NCBI GenBank assembly: GCA_012960755.1
Contig: DUAT01000171.1
Span: 130,432 to 194,431, forward strand
Direction: 5' to 3'
DNA length: 64,000 bases
Source of the DNA: Gammaproteobacteria bacterium
GTDB taxonomy: Bacteria; Pseudomonadota; Gammaproteobacteria; Pseudomonadales; Azotimanducaceae_A
The translations under genes and the position numbers were made by a program. Under the pieces are notes generated by a model. That model did no database searches. It was not told where the DNA came from and worked only from the letters and a program-made list of their open reading frames with translations. Shown one piece after another: positions 26,559-35,185 of the stretch; the first letter of the stretch is position 1; every line of letters begins with the position of its first letter.

Positions 26559-27353
26559 TTATCGGCCCTTGAATTCCGGCGAGCGCTTTTCCACGAAAGC
26601 GCTGATGCCCTCGCGAGAATCCTCGGTCTGTGAGCAGATATTCTGGGCGTAGGTTTCGAATTCCAGGGCCGCGCGCAAATCACTGTCGATCCCCTTGTAC
26701 ATGGCGCGCTTCGCCAATCGAATGGCAATCGGTGGTCCTGCGGCGATTCTGCCTGCCAGTTCCAACACCGTGTCCATCAGTTTGTCCGCAGGTACCACCT
26801 GGCTCACGATGCCGTAGTCCAGTGCTGTTGCGGCGTCGATAGTTTCCCCGGTGAAAATCATTTCGCAGGCTCGCGCCATACCAATCAGGCGAGGTAAAAA
26901 GTAAGTGCCACCCCAGTCGACATGCAATCCTCTCTTTGCGAACGTTTCACCAAAGATAGCCTTGTCGGATGCAATTCTGATATCGCATGCCAGGGCCAGG
27001 TTCATACCGGCACCGGCAGCGGGGCCATTGACAGCCGCGATCACTGGTTTGGGCGTGTCTCGAAGCGCCAGTACGATCTGGTCCCTTAACGGTGTAATCT
27101 TATCGTTGAGCGCGGTGCCCGTTTTCTGTTGATTTCTTTCATTCATGGCTTTCACATCCCCGCCAGAACAAAATCCCCGACCCGCACCGGTAACGACCAG
27201 GACCCGAACAGAATCGTCGTTCGTCGCGGTTTGAATCGCGTCATGGAAGTCTTCCCGCAGGGATTCACCCAGTGCGTTTAAACGATCCGGTCGATTCAGC
27301 GTAAGGGTCGCAATACTATCTTTGACGTCATAAATCAGGCACTGGTATTCCAT
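26559..27353 (-). CDS. Enoyl-CoA hydratase/isomerase
   Basis: 264 residues from an ATG behind AGGAGA. The crotonase signature is complete: LNRPDRLNALGESL, VVTGAGRGFCSGGDVKAM for the first oxyanion loop, and AAVNGPAAGAGMNLALACDIRIASD with the second loop. FAKRGLHVDWGGTYFLPRLIG follows; here Asp stands near the usual second Glu position. It probably hydrates a 2-enoyl-CoA or isomerises it. It is convergent with the acyl-CoA dehydrogenase/NMO operon, 33 bases apart. Confidence 0.92.
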   Translation of the reverse strand: MEYQCLIYDVKDSIATLTLNRPDRLNALGESLREDFHDAIQTATNDDSVRVLVVTGAGRGFCSGGDVKAMNERNQQKTGTALNDKITPLRDQIVLALRDTPKPVIAAVNGPAAGAGMNLALACDIRIASDKAIFGETFAKRGLHVDWGGTYFLPRLIGMARACEMIFTGETIDAATALDYGIVSQVVPADKLMDTVLELAGRIAAGPPIAIRLAKRAMYKGIDSDLRAALEFETYAQNICSQTEDSREGISAFVEKRSPEFKGR

Positions 27354-27589
27354 GGTGGGTATCTCCTTTTGGTTTGCGAATGACTCTACCCCTGATTTGG
27401 TGTGAAGGTCAAAGTGCTATTGTTCGAAAGATCGGCTGGTACGCACAACTTTCGCTATCGTCAGCTACCGCATATTTTTCAGATGAGAAATTGCGCAGTA
27501 CGTGATGAAGTCGCCCATGTCCGTCCATCAATCATCCCGATGGTTCGAGGTTCTGACGACGCGTCATGGATGGTGGATTCCGCTTTGTG

Positions 27590-27759
27590 TATTTGACAAG
27601 TTTCTTCGACTGCTTGCCCTCGGGTCCGGACAGATGCTTTCCATGAGTTCACTGGCCAGTGACGTTGGTGTCAGTTCACACACAATTTAACGCTGGGTCT
27701 CTATTCTGGAGGCCAGCAATATCATTTATCTTGTAGTTCAGCCGACCGATGGGTCGTGA
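27590..27759 (+). pseudogene. DUF4143 ATPase C-terminal remnant
   Basis: Translating from about 27590 gives FDKFLRLLALGSGQ, then SSLASDVGVSSHTI, a TAA at 27688, and in the same frame RWVSILEASNIIYLVVQ. This matches the C-terminal DUF4143 block of AAA+ ATPases, where the normal text runs through the stop position with a basic residue. The N-terminal P-loop half is not present upstream (27354-27589 shows nothing I recognise). The end overlaps the 3' end of the PhyH gene. Confidence 0.75.
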
Positions 27760-28529
27760 AATCCGAGGGCACGATACATATCAAACCCTGCTATCTGTTT
27801 AACCTCTGGCGAAAGCTCGGCAAGTCTTTCGGCTGGGACGTCCATATATTGATTTTCTTCCTGCCGCACCCAGCCTGCGGAATAGGTCAGGATCACCCCA
27901 TAGCGCCAGTCCTGTGATGTATTAGCCCCCGCGCCGTGAAGTAGACCGCCCATCCAGTAAAGTACAGAACCGGCTGGCATCTCTGCCTCGACAACCTCGT
28001 CACTGGTTGCTACCCGATCATCAGTCCACTTGTGACTTCCTGGCACAAGCAACGTTGCGCCATTATCGGACCGGAAATCTGTCATTGCCCACATGCTGGC
28101 AACGATCAGGTTCGGGCGTGGGAGGGGAAAGAAAGTGAAAGAGTCTTCTTCCCGATGGAGCACCTGGGTACGCGAACCAGGACCAACTTCCAATGCCGCA
28201 GTAACGTGTAGCTGATAGCCGTATTCACTATTGGGTAGCAGAGTGGCCTCACAGACTTTCCGGGAGATCGGGTGGGGGATGAGGTGGTCAGTCACGGTCG
28301 CAGAACGTGTCACCAGCGCTGTGATACGTTTCGTCCGGCCCGGGTAAAACTGCGTCGGATCATCATCTTCGATAACGCGTGCCCTGTTCATGTGTGGGGC
28401 AAGTTCATCGGTTACCGCCTGTCGAAGTCTTGAATCCATCAGCCCGGTCACCACCACGCACCCGGCATCTTCAAGCGCCACTGTAATTTCTGTTGTTGGG
28501 GTATCTGCAGCGTATCGGGGAATTAACAT
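27738..28529 (-). CDS. Phytanoyl-CoA dioxygenase (PhyH) family protein
   Basis: 263 residues. This is the Fe(II)/2-oxoglutarate oxygenase fold. The proximal ligands are in LHREEDSFTFFP, where the usual HxD appears as His-Arg-Glu. The distal His is in MGGLLHGAGANTS and the 2-oxoglutarate-binding Arg is in WRYGVILTYSAGW. Family members hydroxylate acyl-CoAs, quorum signals or small lipids at the alpha or other carbon. The substrate is unknown. It is divergent from the PPOX-type flavoprotein gene across a 274-base spacer that holds the inverted repeats TCACTT/AAGTGA (28577-28590) and ACATTT/AAATGT (28719-28733). Confidence 0.87.
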   Translation of the reverse strand: MLIPRYAADTPTTEITVALEDAGCVVVTGLMDSRLRQAVTDELAPHMNRARVIEDDDPTQFYPGRTKRITALVTRSATVTDHLIPHPISRKVCEATLLPNSEYGYQLHVTAALEVGPGSRTQVLHREEDSFTFFPLPRPNLIVASMWAMTDFRSDNGATLLVPGSHKWTDDRVATSDEVVEAEMPAGSVLYWMGGLLHGAGANTSQDWRYGVILTYSAGWVRQEENQYMDVPAERLAELSPEVKQIAGFDMYRALGFHDPSVG

Positions 28530-28803
28530 TAGACTATTTACCTGAGCGATTAACGATGGAGAAGAAGCTCAGATCACTTTGAAGTGAGCACAAGATTGAT
28601 AACCAATGACCTCTCAATCGCTTCAGAATAGGCTCCAATATCTACTTGTGCAATAAAAAAATTCGTGACATCCAGCATCTTGATCTGCGTTCGGCTAATT
28701 GCCTTGTCAGCGAAGCTTACATTTGCAAAATGTTTCGCGATATGTGGAAATTAGAGTAAGTCAAAGAGAAAATCCGCTCTCAACACCGGAAGGAGGAATG
28801 ACC

Positions 28804-29424
28804 ATGGATCATCAAATTACTTCAGAAGAACAACTCCGCAACCTCATGGGGAAACCTGTTCACGAACTTGTCGTTGTAAAAAGTACACCCCTGTTGACTC
28901 GATCCATCAAGCGATATGTTGAAATGTCACCGTTTGCTGCGATTGCAACACACGCGGCAGACGGTTCCAGTGATATCAGTCCCCGTGGGGACGCCCCGGG
29001 TTGGGTACATATCAAGGATGAAAAAACTCTAATCCTGCCAGAGCGGCCCGGTAACAAGCGATTAGATAGTGTGACTAACATCATCAACCAACCGAAACTT
29101 TCGTTGCTGTTTATGATCCCAGGCGTGCTCGAAACCGTCCGTATAAATGGCACCGGTGTTGTATCAACGGATCCGAAACTTCTGGCGTTGTTCCCTGTGA
29201 ATGGTAAGTTACCGGAGCTTTGTATCATTGTCACAGTTGAAGAGGCTCTGGGACACTGTTCCAAGGCTTATCGACGCTCAAAATTATGGCAAGGCGACTA
29301 CAAACCAGTGGAGAAACCTCCGACCCTCGCGGAGCTCATGTCAGACCATCTTGGACTGGATGAAGCCATGCGCAGGGAGCTTGAGATAGGTATCGAGAAT
29401 GACGTGAAGGAACGCATGTACTAG
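28804..29424 (+). CDS. PPOX-class FMN flavoprotein (MSMEG_1061/DR_2398-like)
   Basis: 206 residues from ATG 28804, 7 bases behind AGGAGG; the frame opens earlier at 28699 but without ribosome site. The split-barrel flavin fold is visible: MSPFAAIATHAADGSSDISPRGDAPGW, then LILPERPGNKRLDSVTNI, LSLLFMIPG and the HCSKAYRRSKLW tail. This text is typical of the subfamily named after MSMEG_1061, FMN-dependent oxidoreductases of unknown substrate. It is divergent from the PhyH gene. Confidence 0.85.
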   Translation: MDHQITSEEQLRNLMGKPVHELVVVKSTPLLTRSIKRYVEMSPFAAIATHAADGSSDISPRGDAPGWVHIKDEKTLILPERPGNKRLDSVTNIINQPKLSLLFMIPGVLETVRINGTGVVSTDPKLLALFPVNGKLPELCIIVTVEEALGHCSKAYRRSKLWQGDYKPVEKPPTLAELMSDHLGLDEAMRRELEIGIENDVKERMY

Positions 29425-29722
29425 CGATGCAGACGGTTAACCCATCCGCTTTGGCCACCAAACGCTAACGGCCTGCAAGCTGTCCTCCATTTCCCTAGCC
29501 AAGTAACTTAAATGGCGTGTGTCCAGCCGCTTTCTTGTCAAAAATAATGGTTACGTCACAGCCGCTGGACTCGTTGATTCTTGCTAACCAAGGTCAGCTA
29601 TCCCAGGTGTTGCGGGCAAACGAACGACTGTAAAATTATTTGCCGGAATGGAGCCGACATGGCCAGGTATCGATCATGGGGCTAAACGGATATGTAATCA
29701 TACGAATCTTGGTGTGAAGTAC
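29425..29722. other. Non-coding stretch, nothing recognised
   Basis: The 298 bases between the PPOX gene and the convergent sulfotransferase gene hold no ORF with recognisable sequence and no clear terminator. A broken frame on the minus strand reads LAREMEDSLQAVSVWWPKRMG-like text with several stops, which may be a decayed gene; I cannot name it. Confidence 0.4.
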
Positions 29723-30352
29723 TTAAGGCGCCGTGCTCGCCAGCTGAAAAAATTCTTCCTGGTTATTGGTTCGCGGAAAGGGCATGTCAGGTATTGGCAC
29801 ATCCAGCCATCGGCAGAGTCCGTCCCAGCCATCGCCAATATTGTAGACAAATAATTTGTCACCTTTGAATGTATCTTTCACAGCCTGAACATTTTGGTTG
29901 AAGATATTGATGCAGTGGTCGCGGTCAGTGATGTTGCCTTGAAACGTATTTTCCAAAACCATATGCCCGATCATTTCACCAAAGGGGTTTGGTGCTTCAT
30001 TGGGAGGCGCATCCATAGTGTCGCCTATAATTTTAAAGATGGTGTTAGAGATGCTGTTGTACCAACTTTCGGCACTTCTTGTAGTCAATAATATCTTTGC
30101 ATCAGGATAATGTTCTGTTAGTACGGACCAGTAGGCAGCTGATGGCCAATCGACACAACTTTCATAACCCTTGAGTGCATCATCCCAATTGACGTCTTCA
30201 CCTTTTGAAGCAGCAAGCCAATTGGGCAGCTGCGTTTCTGGGTTGGCCATGACTTCATCCATATGATGACAAGGTCCGAAGCCCAATTGCTCCAGCGCGA
30301 TTTTCATCGACATGCTGCCTGTACGTCCAAATCCACATCCGATAATTTTCAT
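29723..30352 (-). CDS. Sulfotransferase family protein
   Basis: 209 residues. The PAPS-binding 5'-phosphosulfate loop is GFGRTGSMSMKIAL (about residues 7-20), followed by LEQLGFGPCHHMDEVM. The second part of the site is in AKILLTTRSAESWYNSI, the 3'-phosphate-binding segment. This is the short Sulfotransfer_4-like type common in marine bacteria. It would transfer sulfate from PAPS to a hydroxyl or amine acceptor; the acceptor is unknown. It stands alone on the minus strand with a long intergenic region before it. Confidence 0.88.
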   Translation of the reverse strand: MKIIGCGFGRTGSMSMKIALEQLGFGPCHHMDEVMANPETQLPNWLAASKGEDVNWDDALKGYESCVDWPSAAYWSVLTEHYPDAKILLTTRSAESWYNSISNTIFKIIGDTMDAPPNEAPNPFGEMIGHMVLENTFQGNITDRDHCINIFNQNVQAVKDTFKGDKLFVYNIGDGWDGLCRWLDVPIPDMPFPRTNNQEEFFQLASTAP

Positions 30353-30697
30353 CCCACACTTATCTTTTCTGAGTTACCGTGTCCAAAAACAACATCTACA
30401 TACCTAACCGTTACATATAATTGGGGGCGGAGTAAAGTGTTGCAATTTGGGAGTCGTCGCTTTGACGGGCTTAGCAGCATTCTGACTTTTTAGGCTGGTA
30501 GGTCTGGATTCGGCCACAATCGGTCGTTCTCGATACTTGATTTTCTTCGGTAGTAGGTCCAGCCTATGAACGTCATCGCAGCCGGGTCGTCAGCTAACAG
30601 AGACTCGGCTGACCATGCAGGTGTGAGCCCAATTTGGTGAGGGGGTCAGGTTGGCTATCGGGGGTTGAGAGACTACGGTTGGCATTGCGAAGCTAAA
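30353..30697. other. Intergenic stretch upstream of LexA box
   Basis: The 345 bases between the sulfotransferase start and the LexA box show no recognisable gene on either strand. A 7-base inverted pair AGGCTGG/CCAGCCT is too far apart to be convincing. On the minus strand a broken frame reads DDPAAMTFIGWTYYRRK-like text; I cannot assign it. It may be remains of a gene. Confidence 0.35.
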
Positions 30698-30717
30698 TAC
30701 TGTGTTTATATACAGTA
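30698..30717. promoter_or_regulatory. LexA/SOS box, near consensus
   Basis: TACTGTGTTTATATACAGTA matches the gammaproteobacterial LexA consensus (CTGT, eight bases, ACAG) perfectly at both half-sites and 18 of 20 over the extended TACTGTATATATATACAGTA form. A possible plus-strand promoter overlaps it: TTGCGA at 30685 and TATACA at 30709, 18 bases apart. LexA binding here would block that promoter. The box lies 35 bases before the small ORF at 30753. Confidence 0.78.
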
Positions 30718-30752
30718 ACATTAGTCATTGATATTAAAAAGAATTAGAGGTT

Positions 30753-30884
30753 ATGAAAGGTTGGCTTCTTATCCCTGGAGAAGTGAATTGTAACTTACAA
30801 TGGTGCGACAAAAGCCCAAATGCAGACCTGGTGAAATCTAGCCTGGGCTTCGCGCCACTTTGGGCAAGTCAGCGTACCTTTTAG
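30753..30884 (+). CDS. Possible SOS-controlled small protein, 43 codons
   Basis: ATG AAA GGT TGG... to TAG gives 43 residues starting MKGWLLIPGEVNCNLQWCDK and ending SQRTF. AGAGG stands just before the start (spacing only 2 bases, so the ribosome site is imperfect). The stop is 3 bases from the end of the convergent enoyl-CoA hydratase gene. No family is recognised. It has two Cys and three Trp, and no clear membrane segment. The only support is the LexA box and promoter in front. The transcript could instead act as an RNA: AAGCCCA (30812-30818) pairs with TGGGCTT (30844-30850). Confidence 0.35.
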   Translation: MKGWLLIPGEVNCNLQWCDKSPNADLVKSSLGFAPLWASQRTF

Positions 30885-30887
30885 CGA

Positions 30888-31736
30888 CTATTCAAACTCC
30901 CTCGGTGTCCACCAGGGGAAAAATTCCGGCATATCTGTAGATACTTTACCCGGGAATTCTGCGGCACGTCTTTCCAGAAACGACTGCACCCCTTCGTTAG
31001 CATCAGCGGATCGTCCCGTGTAGTAAACGCCGCGAGAGTCGATCTTGTGCGCCTCCATGGGGTGGTCAGCACCGAGCATCTTCCACATCATCTGGCGGAT
31101 CATCGCGACGGAAACAGAAGAGGTTTGATGTGCAAACTCTTTCGCAAGAGTCCTTGCAGCAGAGAGAAGCTCATCAGCGGGATGGACGCTGCGAACAAAA
31201 CGTTGGTCCAGTGCTTCCTGGGCGTCAAAGATTCGACCTGACATTGCCCATTCCAGGGCCTGGTTGATGCCCACGATTCTGGGTAAAAACCAACTTGAGC
31301 AGGCTTCCGGCACGATTCCGCGTTTTGCAAAAACGAAGCCATAGCGCGCATCGGTTGATGCCAGGCGAATGTCCATTGCACATTGCATGGTTGCGCCAAC
31401 GCCCACGGCGGGACCGTTACAGGCAGCGATAACCGGTTTCAGGCATTCGAAAATTCTTAGCGTGAGTAAACCGCCACCGTCTGGTTTTAAACCGGTTCCG
31501 GCTTTATCAGCATCGAAGGTGCTGCCACCACTCGATAGATCTGCTCCGGCGCAAAATCCACGCCCGGCACCGGTAATGATAATCGCTTTTATCTCGTCAT
31601 CAGCGTCAGCACGATCAAACGCATCGACCATTTCAAGCATCATCTGATTGGTAAAAGCGTTAAGTTTTTCCGGGCGGTTCAACGTGATCGTCAGGATATT
31701 GTCGTCGACATCGTAGAGGATTTGTTCATAGTCCAT
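30888..31736 (-). CDS. Enoyl-CoA hydratase/isomerase
   Basis: 282 residues. Crotonase motifs are complete: LNRPEKLNAFTNQM, IITGAGRGFCAGADLSSGG at the first oxyanion loop, AACNGPAVGVGATMQCAMDIRLAS at the second, and FVFAKRGIVPEACSSWFLPRIVG with the catalytic Glu (IVPEACSS). The C-terminal HPMEAHKIDSRGVYYTGRSADANEGVQSFLERR is typical of a group often annotated as probable enoyl-CoA hydratase in lipid-degrading Gammaproteobacteria. The region just upstream (31741-31785) is low-complexity TTCTTG/TCTTAA repeats and no good ribosome site is seen. Confidence 0.92.
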   Translation of the reverse strand: MDYEQILYDVDDNILTITLNRPEKLNAFTNQMMLEMVDAFDRADADDEIKAIIITGAGRGFCAGADLSSGGSTFDADKAGTGLKPDGGGLLTLRIFECLKPVIAACNGPAVGVGATMQCAMDIRLASTDARYGFVFAKRGIVPEACSSWFLPRIVGINQALEWAMSGRIFDAQEALDQRFVRSVHPADELLSAARTLAKEFAHQTSSVSVAMIRQMMWKMLGADHPMEAHKIDSRGVYYTGRSADANEGVQSFLERRAAEFPGKVSTDMPEFFPWWTPREFE

Positions 31737-31804
31737 AGTCTGGTCTCGTTCTTAAGTTCTTGTCTTAAAATTCTTGTTCTTGAAACCTGCTCTCAAAAAC
31801 AGTC

Positions 31805-33037
31805 TCAGGTCCGTTGCCGCGCAAACGATTGCATCTGATCGAACAGGTGTCGTTGTGCATGGCTGCCACCGATGGCCACTATTTCGTCTTGAATGACCTG
31901 GATGGTTTGTGCCGCCAGTTCAAATTCTCCCCGTCCAAGGTCGACCACAGCCCGAGCCAGGGGCAGGCCTACTTTTTTCGCAACTGCGCCCTGGGTTGTA
32001 TCACGTTCTGACCAGGACTCAAAGTGATCGAGTGCCCGTTGGGTTATGGCTTTGTCCTGGAGGCGGGCTGGCGTCATCAGGTAGTGTAAGGTGCAAAAGA
32101 CCAGCTCGTCGTCCTGGACCCGTGCTGCAGAGTAGGACGCAAGCGCCTGCCATCGGTCTCCGACGTCGACACCATGCATCTCAAGTCGCCACAACAAGGA
32201 TGCGCCGTTGCAGATATCAAGGTAGAAATCATCAACCAGTGGGTCGAGCAAGTACTCATCATAAATTCCCAGTGCCGCCTGGTGATCGGACAGCCCAATA
32301 TGAAACAAAGCCTTGTGCCAGTGAAGGTGGTAAATGAAATTGTTAGTTTGTTTCCAGGTAGGCAATAAGGCGGCCAACCAGGCAACACCTTCCGCATACC
32401 GGCCCTGCATCTGCATAACATGGGCCACCGCGTGTGCAGCCCACAGATCATTACTATTGAGTTCGACAGCCTGTCGGCCCGTAGTTTCGGCTAACTCATA
32501 GTCAGCTGCTTCCTCCAGGCCAAAGCTGTGCATTCCCAGCAGGAAGCTGTAAAAAGGTTCATCGCTGCCCCAATGCTGAACTGAAAGACTCACAGAATTC
32601 TTCAGGTTGCTGGCAACGCCAGAGTAAAAGTGCAAATGATGATTCAGTCTCAGCGCCAGCATATCCCTGGGATACTGCTCAAGCAGGGAATCGAGGATAT
32701 TGATAGCCTGTTCTGATTGATTAGCGATCAGTGCGTCGAGTGCCAGCAAATGTTGCCGTTCCCTGTCATTCATCTGATCTGTGATGGAAGCCAGGTACGC
32801 ACTTTCAGCCTGGATCGGGGCCAGAAGTCTTGGGTCGCTCGCGAGTTTTATCAGGTACGCCCTAAGGCAATGGGCCATCGGCATGGAGGCATCTTTCCGC
32901 AGCAGCTTATCCAGTTCCGGCATGACATAACTGCGTGATTCAAGGTACGACTCCAGTACCTGATTAAAGGAGTCCATACTCCCTGATTCCGTTGCGGTGT
33001 AGGGGATTCCCAGGTCGTCTGTAAATTGCTGCATCAT
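31805..33037 (-). CDS. TPR-repeat protein, TTC38-like
   Basis: 410 residues. The helical text NSNDLWAAHAVAHVMQMQGRYAEGVAWLAALLPTW and HWHKALFHIGLSDHQAALGIYDEYL is that of the family related to eukaryotic TTC38, built from TPR-like helix pairs. No catalytic motif is visible and no signal peptide. The molecular function is unknown. It is upstream of the enoyl-CoA hydratase gene on the same strand (68 bases) and 35 bases downstream of the DUF924 gene, so a loose operon is possible. Confidence 0.8.
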   Translation of the reverse strand: MMQQFTDDLGIPYTATESGSMDSFNQVLESYLESRSYVMPELDKLLRKDASMPMAHCLRAYLIKLASDPRLLAPIQAESAYLASITDQMNDRERQHLLALDALIANQSEQAINILDSLLEQYPRDMLALRLNHHLHFYSGVASNLKNSVSLSVQHWGSDEPFYSFLLGMHSFGLEEAADYELAETTGRQAVELNSNDLWAAHAVAHVMQMQGRYAEGVAWLAALLPTWKQTNNFIYHLHWHKALFHIGLSDHQAALGIYDEYLLDPLVDDFYLDICNGASLLWRLEMHGVDVGDRWQALASYSAARVQDDELVFCTLHYLMTPARLQDKAITQRALDHFESWSERDTTQGAVAKKVGLPLARAVVDLGRGEFELAAQTIQVIQDEIVAIGGSHAQRHLFDQMQSFARQRT

Positions 33038-33072
33038 TCTCTCTGGTGTCTCTTATTAGTCGTTTAATGGAG

Positions 33073-33678
33073 CTATTGGCCAAATCCTTTGCCGTCTCGT
33101 TTCAGGTACGCTATCTCATCGCTGGAGCTCTCTCTGCGTAACACGTCATTTCGATGGGGAAAGCGGCCAAAACGCCTGATGATTTCCCGGTGGCCCCTGG
33201 CCGAATTGGCAAAGGAGCTGATTTGTCGCGCCGATGCTCGCGGTGCAACAGACTCCAGATTCTCGAATAAGGTAACACATTGATTCTGGCAAGGCAGGGA
33301 CTCTGCATGGTGAAAAGGGTGGTACATGAATGCCCGTTCTATCAACGACAATCGTTGGTCGCGTCTTTTATCAATCGCCGTTCGGGCTACTTCGAGCGCC
33401 CTGTTGTCATTGGCAAAAGCATCGGCGGAGCCGCGGTAGATGTGTCGGGAAAACTGATCCAGCAGGATTATCAGGGCCAGACTGCCCTGGTCTGTGTTGG
33501 CCCAATCGGTAAGTTCACCACGTTCTGCACGCTTGAGAGTCTCACTGAATAGTAGACGTATTTTGTTATCGGTTGCGGGATTGCTGCCGTACCAGAGTTT
33601 AGTTCTTTTACTCGATTCAATCGGGTCCGTGCTTGCGGGTCCAATCCAGAACTGAAGTAACTCTTCTATCTCGTTCAA
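33073..33678 (-). CDS. DUF924 family protein
   Basis: 201 residues. The family text is clear: LLQFWIGPA at the start, SLALIILLDQFSRHIYRGSADAFANDNRALEVA in the middle, RAFMYHPFHHAESLPCQNQCVTLF and FGRFPHRNDVLRRESSSDEIAYL near the end. DUF924 proteins have a TPR-like helical fold and no known activity. It follows the YhhQ-type transporter gene by 20 bases on the same strand, so it may be the last gene of the PTPS/SDR/transporter operon. Confidence 0.9.
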   Translation of the reverse strand: MNEIEELLQFWIGPASTDPIESSKRTKLWYGSNPATDNKIRLLFSETLKRAERGELTDWANTDQGSLALIILLDQFSRHIYRGSADAFANDNRALEVARTAIDKRRDQRLSLIERAFMYHPFHHAESLPCQNQCVTLFENLESVAPRASARQISSFANSARGHREIIRRFGRFPHRNDVLRRESSSDEIAYLKRDGKGFGQ

Positions 33679-33698
33679 GGGGTTCTCTTTAGTGGCTA

Positions 33699-34457
33699 CT
33701 AATGTGCGTGAGCGAGTATTTCCTCATCCGTCATTTGCAAATAGGATTTTAGACTGTAAACGCCGAGATAAATAAATGGTGTGTCGAGTAAGGCAATGGT
33801 GAGTTTGAACAGATAATTGCTGCCTATCAGGGTCAGCATCACGGCGGAACTCATGCTACCGGCGAGGAATGCAGCACCAAAAGTCACGCCGATGACCATA
33901 AAGGAATCAACACCCTGGCTTATCAGGGTACTGCCATTGTTGCGCAACCAGAGGTGTTTGCCGTTTGTTAGTCTTTTCCAGAAGTGAAACAGGTAAACAT
34001 CGCAGTACTGGGCGGCAATATAAGCCAGCATGGAAGCAAAAACAGCGCCCGATGTAGTAGCGAAGAGCAGGGTATAGAGTTCTACCTGATGGGTCACGAT
34101 GTCACCATTTGGCAGCGCGACTCCCTCTGCCAGCTGAATTAGCTGCCATGGAGGCTGGTTTGCCGGGTCAACGGACGGAATAAGGTTGCCCACCCACATG
34201 GTGCCTAATATAAAAAAATTCAGCACCAGGCCAACAGACACGAGAAAATTTGCCCGGGCTCTTCCATACAGTTCACTGATCAGGTCAGTGCACAGAAATG
34301 TCAGAGGATAAGGCAGTACACCCACAGCCAATGCGAATGGACCGAGTTGAATAAAGCGGGTGATGCCAATGATGTTGAGCATTGTCATCGCGCAGAGAAA
34401 AAACCCGGCCAGTACCAGGAACACTCTTTCCCGGCGTTCTCTAATTTCATCGTTCAT
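33699..34457 (-). CDS. VUT-family transporter (YhhQ-like, queuosine precursor)
   Basis: 252 residues with about six to seven transmembrane segments. It has the family landmarks VGVLPYPLTFLCTDLISELYGRARAN and AYIAAQYCDVYLFHFWKRL, and ends in an ILTLIG-type helix. YhhQ imports the queuosine precursors preQ0/preQ1 in E. coli. Here it sits 29 bases behind a PTPS/SDR pair, so the cargo might be a pterin or deazapurine. The link is inferred from the operon only. Confidence 0.88.
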   Translation of the reverse strand: MNDEIRERRERVFLVLAGFFLCAMTMLNIIGITRFIQLGPFALAVGVLPYPLTFLCTDLISELYGRARANFLVSVGLVLNFFILGTMWVGNLIPSVDPANQPPWQLIQLAEGVALPNGDIVTHQVELYTLLFATTSGAVFASMLAYIAAQYCDVYLFHFWKRLTNGKHLWLRNNGSTLISQGVDSFMVIGVTFGAAFLAGSMSSAVMLTLIGSNYLFKLTIALLDTPFIYLGVYSLKSYLQMTDEEILAHAH

Positions 34458-34486
34458 TTTGATTCCTAACGGCTTGTATAACTTCC

Positions 34487-35185
34487 TTAGTTCTCTATCT
34501 GGCCAAGGTTGGCGTGAAGCACAGACCCGTTAATCACCGGATTTTGGGCGACAAATTTTACAGTTGATGCAATTTCTGCCGGGGCAATCAGTCGCCCGAA
34601 TGTCGATACAGCAGCGATGCTGCTGGCAACTTCAGGGTCGTCTCCTATATGGCTGCGCAGCATTTCTGTATCAGTGAAACCGGGGCAGACACAGGCTGTG
34701 TGGATACCGGTGCCCTTGAGATCCTGGCAGGTGGACCGCATCATGCCAATGATGGCATGTTTGCTGACAATATAACTATAAGTGTTGGCGACCGCTTTTT
34801 CAGAAAGGGTCGAACCCAGATAGATAATACTCGAACCCGGTTGCATAAGCGGGATGATGATTTGATTGAGAATATGTGCGGCAACCACATTAATGTTCAT
34901 GACTTCCCGGAAGCTTTCGGTGTCGGTCTTGTGCGCTGTGTCGTTGTTTAGTCTAGCGGCATTGTGAACCAGGCAAATCTCTCCCGACTCAAGCACGATC
35001 GACAGCAGTTTTCTCGCTTGGTCCTCCGCGTCACTGAACGAGAAATCGATGCTATGGCTTTCAATTCTCTCATCCGACGATGCGGAACGGGAGAAGTTGA
35101 CAACCCGGTAACCTTCTTCCAGAAATTGCTGCGCAATCTCAAAGCCAATACCTTTGCTGGCACCGGTGACTATCAGGGTTTTCAT
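34487..35185 (-). CDS. Short-chain dehydrogenase, possible pterin reductase
   Basis: 232 residues from ATG 35185, behind GGAGG; an ATG four codons earlier would bury that ribosome site. The dinucleotide loop TGASKGIG, the LVHNAA motif in place of NNAG, Ser in IIYLGSTLS and the YSYIVSK active site are present. The start overlaps the PTPS stop (ATGA), which indicates translational coupling. Sepiapterin reductase and dihydromonapterin reductase are SDRs that act just after a PTPS-type enzyme, so reduction of a pterin side chain is the best guess. Substrate unproven. Confidence 0.88.
   Translation of the reverse strand: MKTLIVTGASKGIGFEIAQQFLEEGYRVVNFSRSASSDERIESHSIDFSFSDAEDQARKLLSIVLESGEICLVHNAARLNNDTAHKTDTESFREVMNINVVAAHILNQIIIPLMQPGSSIIYLGSTLSEKAVANTYSYIVSKHAIIGMMRSTCQDLKGTGIHTACVCPGFTDTEMLRSHIGDDPEVASSIAAVSTFGRLIAPAEIASTVKFVAQNPVINGSVLHANLGQIEN

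Noticed and set aside
27402..27596. 64-codon ORF before the DUF4143 remnant
   Set aside because: Different frame from the remnant and no recognisable text.
30466..30580. Inverted pair AGGCTGG/CCAGCCT
   Set aside because: Seven bases over a long loop are likely by chance.
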